38,518 nt of DNA from Roseovarius sp. (lineage in GTDB: Bacteria; Pseudomonadota; Alphaproteobacteria; Rhodobacterales; Rhodobacteraceae). The notes below the pieces were generated by a model, which worked only from the letters and a program-made list of their open reading frames with translations, had not been told where the DNA came from and ran no database searches. Every line of letters starts with the position of its first letter. Position 1 is the stretch's first letter. The stretch spans positions 1 to 38,518 of the forward strand of contig JAPOTF010000027.1 in assembly GCA_026709325.1 (NCBI GenBank). Reading direction: 5' to 3'. The translations under genes and the position numbers were made by a program. This document shows, piece by piece, positions 7,357 to 17,233 of the stretch.

Positions 7357-9596
7357 GGGAATATCGCCTTCATCTCTTCAACTCCCCGATTTTTATCTAT
7401 CTGATTGACTTCTCTGTGATGCAGTAAAGTCGTGTGAACAATTAGACGCAAACGAGCCATATTGTCAATTTTCATTGGAACCGGGCTTGGCGCGCGACCA
7501 GCCGCGTAGCAGGCGGCGTTTTTGCCAAGGGCGCTGTAGCTTTCAAGTGTCAGATTTGGCGCCATGCCAAGCAATTCAAGGTTGTTAAGCGGTGCAAGAC
7601 CTTTCCGGTGAATTAACGCCGTGCCTTTGGACTGAAGACCTATTCCAATGCCCGAACCGCTGAGCTTCGCGCCGGACAGACCTATGTCCGCAAGGTCGGC
7701 GCCATGCCAAACCTTGACCACACGGGACGCAACGCCCTCGGACTCGATCCCGTCCAGAATTGCGCGCAAGGCCTCGGCATGTGAAATCCCCGCCAGAGTG
7801 CCGTCCATAACGGAGGCATATGCCGGACCCAGGGCAACAACAACCTCGAGACATTCGCCGGGAGCTGCCGTTCCGACCGATCTTAAAATCAGGTTTGGAT
7901 CGGACGCCTCCTCGCATACCAGTTTAACTGGATCAATTGCCTGAGGCAGATTGCAGATATCCTTCCAGACCTTGCCTTCGACCCTGTATCCCGTTCCCGG
8001 ACCAAGGTAGTCATTCGGCGTGTTTAAAGCGCTTTCCACATTAAAGCCGTCTCCAAACACGGCGGATGTGTGCAGATAATCGCCCAGAACCCTCTGGCGC
8101 TGCATTTCAAGAACGGCTTCGGCAACATCCTTGAAACCCTTTGCGTCCAGCGCCTTGACAACATCAAGAGCTGTCAGGTCGCTTTCCAGAAATGCGTCGG
8201 CGGCCGCCAGATCGGCAACCGAGTCCCGATCAGGCATGTCATCCGAGGAAAACGCGGTGGTGGCGGCATCCACCTCCTCGTCCGCTATCTCGGGAAACCC
8301 GAGATAATCAAACACGGCTTGAATTGCGCGGGCGCCTTTCTCGCGAACGGCCAGAACGTCTTTTTCCCGCACGGGCTTCAAACCGCCATCCACCTGCATG
8401 TCCCGTTGTATCACATGCCAGTCATCCATGTCCTCGGCGTCAAAATTGCCTCCGCCAAAGAGATTGTCCTTTCTTGGCATTACGGAGTGGCCCGAAGTTA
8501 TGAAATCCGTTCCCGGAAGCATCTGAAGCATCAGCTTGGCCGTCTTGCGCATCTGACTGTGCGACGACATCGCGTCATTCCCCGACGCAACCTCAAGACC
8601 GAGAGAGGCCGCAACCAGATTTTCGGCCATGACACCTCTTACCCCGTTTGGAAGGCTTTCCGGCAATGCTATGCAGGAAATGGAGCCGTTTTGAACACCC
8701 TGGCTGCCCGCCCCCTTCACCATCATTATGCACCTTATCTCAAGATAGAGCATGGATTTGCCCTGACCGTAGCCCATCAGGGCCTCCGATCCGGAACCGG
8801 ATGTAAATCGGGATTTGATCCCGCGCGACGCATATGCCGAAGAAAGGATGCCTTTTGACCAGGGCGTATCGTCACCATCGAGAAAACTGGGGATCGTGCC
8901 GTAAACGCTAAGCGTTTCCGCATATGTCGCAAGCCCTTTCATCGCCAGTCGGAGATTCAGAGCCTCCTCGCACGATATCTGGGTCATTACGCCGGGACGA
9001 CCCGACTGGCTGCCCACCAGAAGCGCCAATGCGGAAAATGGCGCCATGCGCGCCACGCGAACGGTTGTTTCCTCCTCGGCAAAACCTCGCAGCCCGGCCT
9101 CGGCCGCGTCCGCGGCAAGCAAGGTCGGGTTTTCCTTCCAGTTGGTCACGTGTGCCTGATCGTATGGCCGCTTGCGCTGCCGCATTTTCTGCATGGCCAT
9201 CATCATCTCGACAACATTGAGATGATTCATCACCTGCGCGATCTTTGCAGGCGTCAAACCCGAAAACACCTTCATGATCTCCTGCCGGGACACGTTTATG
9301 TCAACAAGCATCCTTGCGATTTCAATCGAATCGAGCGACATGGAGTGTTCCGCCTGATCGATGTTGATCGCATGCGCCGCGATAAAGCGATCTATTGCAT
9401 CAAAATTCTCCATGTCCCGCCGGTCCATCTCGACAATCCGGCCGCTTCGGATATCAAGCGAGGGCCTGGGGTCGCCGGGACTGTTCATCACAATCAAACC
9501 CAGCTCGGGAAGTTCGTTTACATAGACTTCCCTGTTGATTTCCCGCCGTGAAAGCCTTTCAAAGCGCTTTGATCCAGCCATGCGCGCAGTATTCAT
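7353..9596 (-). CDS. B12-dependent diol/glycerol dehydratase, fused large and medium subunits
   Basis: A 747-residue protein. Residues about 1-555 match the PduC large subunit and about 575-747 the PduD medium subunit (LSGSGIGIGLQSKGT, LNNLELLGMAP, GRAPSPVP). Alignment by eye to Klebsiella keeps His143, Glu170, Gln296 and Asp335 as His149, Glu176, Gln302 and Asp341, in AHVTNW, EEETTV, VQNGS and SGNDAM, so the TIM-barrel active site looks intact. The enzyme uses adenosylcobalamin radical chemistry to dehydrate diols to aldehydes. ATG at 9596 is chosen because GGAGGG lies about 8 bases upstream; a TTG at 9611 overlaps that site. No reactivase (DdrA/DdrB) or shell protein gene is in the window. 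It is transcribed divergently from the ABC importer cluster. Confidence 0.93.
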   Translation of the reverse strand: MNTARMAGSKRFERLSRREINREVYVNELPELGLIVMNSPGDPRPSLDIRSGRIVEMDRRDMENFDAIDRFIAAHAINIDQAEHSMSLDSIEIARMLVDINVSRQEIMKVFSGLTPAKIAQVMNHLNVVEMMMAMQKMRQRKRPYDQAHVTNWKENPTLLAADAAEAGLRGFAEEETTVRVARMAPFSALALLVGSQSGRPGVMTQISCEEALNLRLAMKGLATYAETLSVYGTIPSFLDGDDTPWSKGILSSAYASRGIKSRFTSGSGSEALMGYGQGKSMLYLEIRCIMMVKGAGSQGVQNGSISCIALPESLPNGVRGVMAENLVAASLGLEVASGNDAMSSHSQMRKTAKLMLQMLPGTDFITSGHSVMPRKDNLFGGGNFDAEDMDDWHVIQRDMQVDGGLKPVREKDVLAVREKGARAIQAVFDYLGFPEIADEEVDAATTAFSSDDMPDRDSVADLAAADAFLESDLTALDVVKALDAKGFKDVAEAVLEMQRQRVLGDYLHTSAVFGDGFNVESALNTPNDYLGPGTGYRVEGKVWKDICNLPQAIDPVKLVCEEASDPNLILRSVGTAAPGECLEVVVALGPAYASVMDGTLAGISHAEALRAILDGIESEGVASRVVKVWHGADLADIGLSGAKLSGSGIGIGLQSKGTALIHRKGLAPLNNLELLGMAPNLTLESYSALGKNAACYAAGRAPSPVPMKIDNMARLRLIVHTTLLHHREVNQIDKNRGVEEMKAIFP

Positions 9597-9640
9597 GCCT
9601 TTGCCCTCCAAATGCCGCGTTCATCTGCCTTGAAGAGAGA

Positions 9641-9668
9641 TTGACATCGGAATTTTCTCATTTACAAT
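9641..9668 (+). promoter_or_regulatory. Candidate sigma70 promoter for the 22-kb cluster
   Basis: TTGACA (9641-9646) and TACAAT (9663-9668) are separated by 16 bp in the intergenic region between the divergent dehydratase and transporter genes. It faces the solute-binding protein gene, leaving a leader of roughly 130 bases that carries TTGCAA boxes. Confidence 0.45.
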
Positions 9669-9678
9669 GAAAAATTCA

Positions 9679-9777
9679 CTGCAACCATACTTCGGAGCAG
9701 CCGATATAGTTGGGTTTAAATTGCAAATGGCCAACTTTTGCTGTTGCAAGACTGCAATCTTAATCGTTTAATTGCAA
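9679..9777. promoter_or_regulatory. Cluster of TTGCAA/CTGCAA boxes, candidate operator array
   Basis: TTGCAA, itself a palindrome, occurs at 9721, 9744 and 9772, and CTGCAA at 9679 and 9752, all within 100 bp of the divergent control region. Such density suggests binding sites for a regulator of both the dehydratase and the transporter cluster. The motif count is direct; the regulator is unknown and none is encoded in the cluster. Confidence 0.4.
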
Positions 9778-9804
9778 CAGTCAGTTTATAACAAGGAGGG
9801 GATA

Positions 9805-11061
9805 ATGAATTCCAAACTGTTAACATCTGCGGCCTTTGCCGCCACACTGGCCGCAAGTGCGGCGACTGCCCAGGATCCGCTTAAACTTGGGTTTGTCGCG
9901 ACATTTGAGGGCACCTACACACTGATGGGCGAGGAAAGTCTTCGCGGATTTGAAATGGCCCTGGATGAAATAGGCCAAACTGCGGGTGGTCGCCCAATTG
10001 AATATGTTGTGGCCTCTTCCGACGCCAGTCCCGACAGCGCGGTACGCGCCGTCCGCAAGCTGGTTGAGCAAGACGGCGTGGACATTGTTATCGGACCCGT
10101 TTCAGGTTCCGAGGGAATAGCAATACGCGACTACTCAAAAACGCAACCTGGAGTGACATTCATCAACGGGATTTCGGGAGCTCAGTCAACCACTTATCAG
10201 AATCCATCCGACAACTTCTTCCGCTACAACACGGATGGCGCCCAGTGGTCGGCGGGACTTGGCGAATACGTCTTCAACGAGAAAGGCTACAAAACCGTCG
10301 CGACAATAGGCGAAGACTATTCGTTCATCTACACTCAGGTATTTGGATTTGCTCTCGGATTTTGCCAGGCCGGCGGCGAAATAACGGAACGTCACTGGGT
10401 GCCGCTCGGCACCAAGGATTTCGGCTCGATAATTGCCGCTCTGCCCGATGACGTCGATGCAATATATCTCGGACTTGGCGGCGGTGACGCGGTCAACTTC
10501 CTGAACCAGTATCAGCAGGCCGGTGGTGAGGCGAATCTTATCGGCGGCACCATTATGGTGGACCCGACAGTTCTGAGCGCAACCGGATCCGCCAAAAACG
10601 CTCTTATCGGAGTTCCGTCATCCGCTCCGCAGGCCGATAACTGGGAAAACCCAAAATGGCAGGCATTCGTGAAAAAATATCAGGACGCCTTCCCTCCCGA
10701 CAAGCGATTCCCGTTCCCGGCTCTCATGTCTGTTGGCTATTACAATGCGACCATGGCAATGTCGCAATGCATGGATCAAATTGGAGGAGACCTCTCCGAT
10801 GGCCATGCGGCGTTGCGCGCATGTCTTTCATCCATCGAACTCGATGCGCCAAACGGAAAGATCGCCCTTGACGAAAATCGCCAGGCGATCGGTACAAACT
10901 TCCTGACGGAAGTCGTGGAGATGGCTGACGGCACACTCTCCAACCAGGTTGTCAAAGTGATCGAAAACGTGAACCAGACGCTTGGCATGGATCCAGAGCT
11001 GTTTGCCAAAATCGGCACGCCGGCACGTGATGTTCCAGAATGCAAGGCAAGCTACGAATAG
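9805..11061 (+). CDS. ABC transporter periplasmic solute-binding protein, LivK type
   Basis: A 418-residue protein of the branched-chain amino acid/amide binding family. The N-terminal signal peptide (about 22 residues, ending AATAQ) directs it to the periplasm. The mature part starts with DPLKLGFVATFEG, followed by GEESLRGFEMA, DIVIGPVSGSEG and GGTIMVDPTVLSA, typical of type I periplasmic binding folds. ATG at 9805 follows AAGGAGGGG. Members of this family bind amino acids, amides, urea, aromatic acids and other small molecules, so the ligand cannot be assigned. A stem-loop after the gene (11079-11106) may favour higher expression than the permease genes. Confidence 0.92.
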   Translation: MNSKLLTSAAFAATLAASAATAQDPLKLGFVATFEGTYTLMGEESLRGFEMALDEIGQTAGGRPIEYVVASSDASPDSAVRAVRKLVEQDGVDIVIGPVSGSEGIAIRDYSKTQPGVTFINGISGAQSTTYQNPSDNFFRYNTDGAQWSAGLGEYVFNEKGYKTVATIGEDYSFIYTQVFGFALGFCQAGGEITERHWVPLGTKDFGSIIAALPDDVDAIYLGLGGGDAVNFLNQYQQAGGEANLIGGTIMVDPTVLSATGSAKNALIGVPSSAPQADNWENPKWQAFVKKYQDAFPPDKRFPFPALMSVGYYNATMAMSQCMDQIGGDLSDGHAALRACLSSIELDAPNGKIALDENRQAIGTNFLTEVVEMADGTLSNQVVKVIENVNQTLGMDPELFAKIGTPARDVPECKASYE

Positions 11062-11376
11062 TCTTTGCAGACAATGTGCTCCGGGCCGGTGAAATTCAGC
11101 CCGGAGCGGTTTTCGGGACATGTTGCCGATTTTCAAAATTTTTGCCTTGCGCACGTGAAGCTTTGGCAAAACCTGCATTTTATGGACGTGTCCGAAGTTG
11201 CGATGATTGCAGATGGCCGGTGTGGTTTTACCAAGCCATGGCGCGTTAAATCAAACGGCTGCGCATGCGTTTGACCAGTTGGATCTTTTGCTTCATCATC
11301 CTGAATAACAGATGAGACATGTAATGGCGGCAACGCAAAATACCGCAATCGGCAAATTCCATTCCGGAACGCGCCC
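11062..11376. other. 315-bp gap between binding protein and permease genes
   Basis: No gene is recognised. The gap holds the hairpin at 11079-11106 and otherwise featureless sequence; the short open frames here show no protein-like pattern. Confidence 0.5.
11079..11106 (+). terminator. Stem-loop after the solute-binding protein gene
   Basis: CTCCGGGC (11079-11086) and GCCCGGAG (11099-11106) form a perfect 8-bp stem with a 12-base loop, followed by CGGTTTT. It may be a partial terminator or an RNA-stabilising hairpin that raises binding-protein levels relative to the rest of the operon, as is common in ABC operons. Confidence 0.5.
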
Positions 11377-12387
11377 ATGAGAGAGTTCACGCGCCGCCAT
11401 CCGGTTTGGACAGTGGTTCTTTTTATTCTGGCGGCCGTGCTTCTGTGGATGATTTTTGCGGTTTGGCCAAAATGGCTCGTGGAACTTATTGGCAAAAAGA
11501 AAGTCTTTCTCAATGCCGTCTTCAATGGAATTACGCTTGGCGGTTTGTATTTTCTTGTCGCCAGCGGCTTCACCCTGATTTTCGGACTTATGCGAAATGT
11601 CAATCTGGCGCATGGCTCGCTCTACCTGCTGGGCGGATATATTGGATACGAGGTGGCGGCTTTAACGGGCTATTGGATACTCGCGTTTCCCGTGGCCTTC
11701 ATTCTCGTCGGTCTTCTCGGAATGTTTCTCCAATTCTTTGTTTTCAGAAAAATGCAGGGAGAAGATCTTAGACAGACCCTGGTGACAATTGGCATATCGA
11801 TCGTTCTCGCAGATCTGATGCTTTGGATATGGGGTGGGGATTTCTACAACATCTCGGCGCCCGAGGTCTTGAACGGGCCTTTAAAGACCTTCTTTGTGAC
11901 AGCGGTAAAAAGCTCGGGCGAACCGGTGTTCATGAAATACCCAATGGTCAGGATCGTCATATTCCTCGCCTCGGTTGCTTTGGGCATTGGAATATGGATA
12001 CTTCTCAACCGCACAAGAATAGGCATGCTGATACGGGCCGGTGTGGACGACGGGGACATGCTGTCGGCGATGGGAACCAGAATTCAAACCGTGTTTCTCG
12101 GAGTGTTCGCCTTCGGAGCGGGACTTGCCGGAGTGGCGGGAGTTGTCGGAGGCACATTCCAGTCCATAGCGCCGGGCGAAGACATAAGATTTCTGCTTGC
12201 ATCACTTGTTGTCGTTATTGTCGGCGGCATGGGATCAATACCCGGAGCTGCAATTGGCGCTTTGCTGATCGGTCTCGCCGAACAGCTTGGCTCCGTATAT
12301 GCGCCAACCTATTCCGTGGTTCTGACATTCCTGATCATGGTGCTGGTGCTCGCGTTCAGGCCTCAGGGACTGATGGGGAGAGCCTAG
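11377..12387 (+). CDS. livH: ABC transporter permease, LivH type
   Basis: A 336-residue inner-membrane permease of the branched-chain amino acid type. It begins with an extra N-terminal helix (about 12-35), followed by the family hallmark ITLGGLYFLVASGFTLIFGL and NVNLAHGS. The cytoplasmic coupling-helix region reads RTRIGMLIRAGVDDGDML. Hydrophobic segments continue to the C-terminal RPQGLMG, which is typical of the family. It forms the transmembrane path with the LivM-type protein encoded three bases downstream. ATA and AGA codons are frequent, unlike in the operon at 241-6276. Confidence 0.92.
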   Translation: MREFTRRHPVWTVVLFILAAVLLWMIFAVWPKWLVELIGKKKVFLNAVFNGITLGGLYFLVASGFTLIFGLMRNVNLAHGSLYLLGGYIGYEVAALTGYWILAFPVAFILVGLLGMFLQFFVFRKMQGEDLRQTLVTIGISIVLADLMLWIWGGDFYNISAPEVLNGPLKTFFVTAVKSSGEPVFMKYPMVRIVIFLASVALGIGIWILLNRTRIGMLIRAGVDDGDMLSAMGTRIQTVFLGVFAFGAGLAGVAGVVGGTFQSIAPGEDIRFLLASLVVVIVGGMGSIPGAAIGALLIGLAEQLGSVYAPTYSVVLTFLIMVLVLAFRPQGLMGRA

Positions 12388-12390
12388 CAA

Positions 12391-13446
12391 TTGACCATGA
12401 TCAGCGAAATGGAAAAAAACCGCCAGGAGCGCAGCTGGCTGGAAAAAATCCCCGCCGCATACTGGATACTGGGCATCCTGCTGCTGATCATGCCCGGAGT
12501 CGCGGGCGATTTCATTCTGTTTCAGATATTTGGGTGGGGCTTTATCCTGGGGATCATCGCCTTGAGCCTCATGTTTCTCGCGGGCTACGGGGGCATGGTC
12601 AGCCTTGTTCAAATGACGGTTGCCGGCAGCGCGGGATATATGATCGCCATCTTCGGCGTGTCCGCCATAGAAAACATTTCTCTGGGCTGGCCATGGTATC
12701 TGGCAATTCCTCTGGCGCTTGCAATTGCGACACTTTTCGGGACTCTCGCCGGATGGCTGGCAGTAAGAACCGAAGGCATCTACACGATCATGATCACCCT
12801 CGCCATTGCGTCCGCGTTTTTCTACTTCACAAGGCAGAATTATGTGATCTTTAACGGATTTTCCGGGTTTAACGGCGTCCTTCCCCCAAATCTGTTTGGA
12901 GTGGACTGGCGGCAGCCCGCGGCATTCTACTATCTCACTCTGTTCTGGGCGGTCCTTGCCTATGGAACGGTCATTTACGTTTCCCGTTCGCCCTTTGGAC
13001 TGGTGCTGCAGGGAATCAGAGACAATCCAAGACGCATGTCGGCTCTTGGCTACAATGTTGTGGCCCACCGTGTTGCCGCCTATGCATTCGCGGCTTTCCT
13101 CGCCGCCATCGGCGGGATACTGCTGACCTGGCAATCGGCGCAGATTTCACCTGGAACTGCGGGCATTGGTCCCGTGATAGACATACTTGTCATAACGGTA
13201 ATTGGCGGCATGCGGCATCCAATCGGACCATTTATCGGGGCGCTTATATATGTGGTTCTGAAGACATTTGCGCTGGACGCGCTCGTGGCCATCGGTCTCT
13301 CCGGGGAAAGATTTCAGCTTCTCATAGGAATCGGATTCCTCGCAATTGTCTTCTGGTCATCGGATGGAGTTCTGGGAATATGGAATCATTGGCAGCAGGC
13401 GCGCAAACGCGACCCGCTGCTTGACCGGGGAGGTTCCACGCCGTGA
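12391..13446 (+). CDS. livM: ABC transporter permease, LivM type
   Basis: A 351-residue second permease of the importer, with about nine hydrophobic segments. VQMTVAGSAGYM is the LivM equivalent of the LivH entry motif, and GIRDNPRRMSALGYN is the ATPase-coupling region. TTG at 12391 lies about 10 bases after GGGGAG; ATG at 12397 in the same frame is the alternative. The end overlaps the GTG start of the ATPase gene by four bases (GTGA), so translation is coupled. Confidence 0.9.
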   Translation: MTMISEMEKNRQERSWLEKIPAAYWILGILLLIMPGVAGDFILFQIFGWGFILGIIALSLMFLAGYGGMVSLVQMTVAGSAGYMIAIFGVSAIENISLGWPWYLAIPLALAIATLFGTLAGWLAVRTEGIYTIMITLAIASAFFYFTRQNYVIFNGFSGFNGVLPPNLFGVDWRQPAAFYYLTLFWAVLAYGTVIYVSRSPFGLVLQGIRDNPRRMSALGYNVVAHRVAAYAFAAFLAAIGGILLTWQSAQISPGTAGIGPVIDILVITVIGGMRHPIGPFIGALIYVVLKTFALDALVAIGLSGERFQLLIGIGFLAIVFWSSDGVLGIWNHWQQARKRDPLLDRGGSTP

Positions 13447-14234
13447 ACGCCCGGGAATCGATTTCCGACAGGCTGAGCGCCACGGGCACGGCAAACGCTC
13501 TGGAAATGCGCAATGTCTCAAAAAAATTCGGAGCGCTTGCCGCTCTCAGCGACATCGACCTCACCGTGCGACCCGGCGAGCGCAGAGCCGTGCTTGGCTC
13601 AAACGGCGCCGGAAAAACAACCCTGTTCAATTGCGTGGGCGGCGACTATCCAGCGACTACAGGTACCATCCGCTTTTTTGGAGAAGACGTCACCGGTTTT
13701 CCGCCCTATGAGCGAATACGAAGAGGTTTGCGCAGGACATATCAGATTTCACTTCTGTTTACCGGACTGTCCGTGCACGACAACATCTATCTCGCCTGCG
13801 CGGGCATGTCGCGAAGCCGGTTTTCCTTCATTCGCCCGCGACGCAATGACGCCCTGATGGCCAGTGCGGACAATCTTGTAAACCTGGTGCATCTAAACGA
13901 CGCGCGGCATCAGCTGGTTTCGAATCTTTCCTATGGACAGCAAAGGCAACTTGAAATCGCAATGGCTCTTGCCGGCGCTCCAAGATTCATACTTTTTGAC
14001 GAGCCCGCCGCGGGACTGTCGCCAGCGGAGCGATCGGACCTGATAGCAATTCTCACGGGACTGCCCGCTCATATGGGTTTCATCATCATAGAGCATGACA
14101 TGGATGTCGCCCTGCGCGTCGCGGAGAGCGTTACGATGATGCATAACGGACGGATATTCAAACACGGAAGCCCGGCGGAGATCGAAGACGATCCCGAGGT
14201 GCAGGCTCTGTATCTTGGAGGCGAAGATGGCTGA
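13443..14234 (+). CDS. livG: ABC transporter ATP-binding protein, LivG type
   Basis: A 263-residue nucleotide-binding subunit. Walker A is GSNGAGKTT, the signature is LSYGQQR rather than LSGGQ, Walker B is FILFDEPAAGLSPAE, and the switch His is in IIEHDMDV. The RTYQISLLFTGLSVHDNI stretch matches the LivG Q-loop region. It powers the importer together with the LivF-type domain of the next gene, which overlaps it by eight bases. Confidence 0.93.
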   Translation: MNARESISDRLSATGTANALEMRNVSKKFGALAALSDIDLTVRPGERRAVLGSNGAGKTTLFNCVGGDYPATTGTIRFFGEDVTGFPPYERIRRGLRRTYQISLLFTGLSVHDNIYLACAGMSRSRFSFIRPRRNDALMASADNLVNLVHLNDARHQLVSNLSYGQQRQLEIAMALAGAPRFILFDEPAAGLSPAERSDLIAILTGLPAHMGFIIIEHDMDVALRVAESVTMMHNGRIFKHGSPAEIEDDPEVQALYLGGEDG

Positions 14235-16386
14235 AGCCGCCTCAATGCTGGAGATACGGGATCTAAATGTTTTCTACGGGCACAGCCATGCATTGCAGGG
14301 CGTCAATCTAACCCTTGAATCCGGTGTATTGTCCGTGGTCGGGCGCAACGGCATGGGCAAGACAACATTATGCCAGGCAATCATGGGGCTGGTTTCGGCA
14401 AGTTCGGGAAGCATTCGGCTTGCGGGACGGGCCCTAAACGGTCTCTCTCCGACCGATGTCGCAAGGATGGGCATAGGCTATGTGCCGCAAGGCCGGCGGC
14501 TCTGGCCCACCCTGAGCGTGGACGAACACCTGAAACTTGTTGAAAAACGCGGAATGAACTGGAGCATTGACCGCGTGTACTCGACTTTTCCCAGACTTGC
14601 CGAGCGAAGAGACAATCTGGGATCGCAGCTTTCGGGCGGAGAACAGCAAATGCTGGCGATTTCCCGCGCGCTTTTGCTCAATCCCAAACTGCTTGTCATG
14701 GACGAACCAACCGAGGGGCTGGCCCCGGTCATCGTTCAACAGCTCGAAGACATGCTTTCCAGGCTTGGCCGGGACGGTGGTGTCGATGTTCTGGTGATCG
14801 AGCAAAATATCGGCGTGGCCTGCGCCGTGGCTGAAAAAGTCGCCATTATGGTAAATGGGCGGATAAACAGGATCATGGAATCATCCAGACTGTCAAATGA
14901 TCGCGCTGTGCAGCAGGCGCTGCTGGGCGTGGGCCGCCATGCGCATGACAGCGCGCCGGAAACGCCGCGGGCAGTGGCGGGGGACGTCGCTGAAGCAGGA
15001 TCCGACGGCATTCGCAGAATATACATGTCCAATCCGAAAACGCCCACAAGATGGTCCCGGCCCGTTCCTGTGGAGGTCATTGAAGGATCGGCAAGGACAA
15101 GCACCGCGGATTCCGGTCCGCAACGCATGGAAACGCCACTTCGCCACGCCGCAAAATCCCATGAGGATGCCATTCTGGTTGTCGGAACGTTTGACACCAA
15201 GGGAAGGGAACTGAACTATATCGGGGAAATTCTGAAAAACCGGGGACTCATGGTTCGAATGGTGGATATATCGACAAGCGGCAAACCTTCCGGCGCCGAT
15301 GTGCCGCCCCATGAAGTGGCCGCGTTTCATCCCCGCGGCACGTCGGGCGTATTTACCGGGGACAGGGGCAGTGCGGTTTTAGGCATGACCGAAGCCTTTC
15401 TCAGATGGATCATATCCAGAGATTCCATCGCGGGCGCCATATCGGCGGGTGGGTCAGGCGCCACGGCAATGGTGTGCCCGGGGCTTAGAACTCTTGATCC
15501 GGGAATCCCAAAACTGGTTGTTTCAACGGTTGCCTCGGGAGACGTGCAAAAATATGTCGGCGAGTCGGATATCACAATCATGAACGCCGTTGCGGACATC
15601 CAGGGACTGAATTCGATAACCAGCGGCATTCTCGCAAACGGGGCCCACGCAATTGCCGGGATGGTGGCTGGCAGAATGGAACGGCCCCGTGACGCCATTG
15701 ACCGCAAGGCTCTGGGAATAACCATGTTCGGAGTCACGACACCTCTGGTCAGGCAGGTCTCGCAAGCGCTCGAAACCCATTACGACGTTCTGGTGTTCCA
15801 CGCGACCGGTACCGGCGGCCGCGCAATGGAAGACCTGATGGACAGAGGACGTCTTTCCGGGATTTTGGATCTCACCACAACGGAAATCTGCGACATGGTG
15901 GCGGGAGGCGTCTTTCCGGCGGACGATACGCGTTTCGATGCGGCAATTCGTTCCGGCCTGCCATACATTGGCGCCTGCGGAGCGCTTGACATGGTAAATT
16001 TCGGGCCGCCGGAGTCGATGCCCGATCACTATCGTGGACGGTTGCTGTATCCACACAATCCGCAGGTCACGCTTATGCGCACAAATGCCGGGGAATGCGC
16101 GAAGATCGGACGCTGGATTGGAGAAAAGCTTAACCAAATGAATGGACCGACAGTGTTCCTGATACCCGAAGGCGGCGTCTCGCAGCTTTCGGCGCCGGGG
16201 CAGCCGTTTCACGACCCGACCGCGGATGCGGCGCTTTTCGAATCATTGGAGGAAACCGTGCGCCAGACATCTGCGCGAAGACTGATCAGGTCGCCGCACA
16301 ACATTAACGATCCGGAATTTGCGTCACTTGTTCTGAACTGCTTTCATGAACTTCACGCCAGTCCGGCAAGAGCAACGGGAGCATGA
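14227..16386 (+). CDS. Fusion of LivF-type ABC ATPase with a Tm-1-like (UPF0261) domain
   Basis: A 719-residue two-domain protein. Residues about 1-235 form a complete LivF ATPase: Walker [10 protein letters not shown], signature LSGGEQQ, Walker [12 protein letters not shown] and switch VIEQN. A linker of about 80 residues follows. From about residue 315 comes a Tm-1-like ATP-binding domain: [50 protein letters not shown] and [13 protein letters not shown]. In plant Tm-1 and bacterial homologues this domain is joined to a PEP-hydrolase-like TIM barrel; here that barrel is the next gene. ATG at 14227 is preferred (GGAGG five bases upstream) and overlaps livG. The fusion ties an unassigned nucleotide-binding enzyme to an importer. 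Both domains are clear; the function of the fusion is unknown. Confidence 0.92.
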   Translation: MAEAASMLEIRDLNVFYGHSHALQGVNLTLESGVLSVVGRNGMGKTTLCQAIMGLVSASSGSIRLAGRALNGLSPTDVARMGIGYVPQGRRLWPTLSVDEHLKLVEKRGMNWSIDRVYSTFPRLAERRDNLGSQLSGGEQQMLAISRALLLNPKLLVMDEPTEGLAPVIVQQLEDMLSRLGRDGGVDVLVIEQNIGVACAVAEKVAIMVNGRINRIMESSRLSNDRAVQQALLGVGRHAHDSAPETPRAVAGDVAEAGSDGIRRIYMSNPKTPTRWSRPVPVEVIEGSARTSTADSGPQRMETPLRHAAKSHEDAILVVGTFDTKGRELNYIGEILKNRGLMVRMVDISTSGKPSGADVPPHEVAAFHPRGTSGVFTGDRGSAVLGMTEAFLRWIISRDSIAGAISAGGSGATAMVCPGLRTLDPGIPKLVVSTVASGDVQKYVGESDITIMNAVADIQGLNSITSGILANGAHAIAGMVAGRMERPRDAIDRKALGITMFGVTTPLVRQVSQALETHYDVLVFHATGTGGRAMEDLMDRGRLSGILDLTTTEICDMVAGGVFPADDTRFDAAIRSGLPYIGACGALDMVNFGPPESMPDHYRGRLLYPHNPQVTLMRTNAGECAKIGRWIGEKLNQMNGPTVFLIPEGGVSQLSAPGQPFHDPTADAALFESLEETVRQTSARRLIRSPHNINDPEFASLVLNCFHELHASPARATGA

Positions 16387-16387
16387 C

Positions 16388-17233
16388 TTGCGCGACAGAA
16401 GAGATCTGATGAGGAAATTTCGCGAGATGCGAGACCGCGGCGAGCCGATAGTCGGTGGCGGTGCCGGAACCGGACTCTCGGCAAAATGCGAGGAGGCCGG
16501 AGGAATTGACCTGATAGTGATTTACAACTCCGGCCGCTACCGCATGGCCGGACGCGGCAGCCTTGCCGGACTGATGCCCTATGGGGATGCAAACGCGATT
16601 GTTCTGGAAATGGCCGGTGAAGTGCTGCCCGTTGTTTCCAGCGCGCCCGTTCTGGCAGGCGTCTGCGCCACGGACCCGTTTCGCGACATGAGCCGGTTTC
16701 TGGACGTGCTGCAGTCAACCGGATTTTCAGGGGTGCAAAACTTCCCCACTGTCGGACTTATAGACGGCGTCTTTCGCGACAACCTGGAGGAGACCGGCAT
16801 GGGTTATGGCCATGAGGTTGAAATGATCAGACTGGCGGCGGAAAAGAACATGCTGACCACGCCATATGTTTTTTCCGAGGAAAACGCGCGGTCCATGGCA
16901 ATGGCCGGCGCCGATATTCTGGTAGTCCATCTGGGGCTTACCACGGGAGGATCCATCGGGGCGAAAACGGCCGCAAGCCTGGAGGAGGCACCGGCCATTG
17001 CGGACCGGCTGGCGGCTGCGGCGCTTGAGGTAAATCCGGAACTGCTGATACTTGTCCATGGCGGGCCGGTGGCAATGCCGGAAGACGCCGCGTTCGTGCT
17101 CGCAAACGCGAAGCATTGCCACGGATTTTACGGCGCCTCTTCAATGGAGCGCCTTCCGACCGAAATGGCGATGGTCGAGCAGACGAGGAAATTCAAGAGG
17201 ATTGGCCAGCTGGCCAAAGGGAGGGAAACATGA
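16388..17233 (+). CDS. Phosphoenolpyruvate hydrolase-like TIM-barrel protein
   Basis: A protein of about 281 residues matching the PEP-hydrolase family (the C-terminal TIM-barrel partner of Tm-1): [73 protein letters not shown] and ILVHGGP. TTG at 16388 follows GGGAG six bases upstream; an ATG at 16346 would overlap the fusion gene by 41 bases and ATG at 16409 is also possible. The family name rests on weak biochemical evidence, so the reaction should be treated as unknown. Its stop overlaps the flotillin start (ATGA). Confidence 0.88.
   Translation: MRDRRDLMRKFREMRDRGEPIVGGGAGTGLSAKCEEAGGIDLIVIYNSGRYRMAGRGSLAGLMPYGDANAIVLEMAGEVLPVVSSAPVLAGVCATDPFRDMSRFLDVLQSTGFSGVQNFPTVGLIDGVFRDNLEETGMGYGHEVEMIRLAAEKNMLTTPYVFSEENARSMAMAGADILVVHLGLTTGGSIGAKTAASLEEAPAIADRLAAAALEVNPELLILVHGGPVAMPEDAAFVLANAKHCHGFYGASSMERLPTEMAMVEQTRKFKRIGQLAKGRET

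Noticed and set aside
8070-8858. 262-codon open frame on the plus strand
   Set aside because: It is antisense to the conserved active-site region of the diol dehydratase and shows no protein-like features.
11823-12854. 343-codon plus-strand frame across the livH-livM junction
   Set aside because: It overlaps two intact permease genes in another frame and encodes an Arg/Gly/His-rich nonsense protein with no hydrophobic segments.
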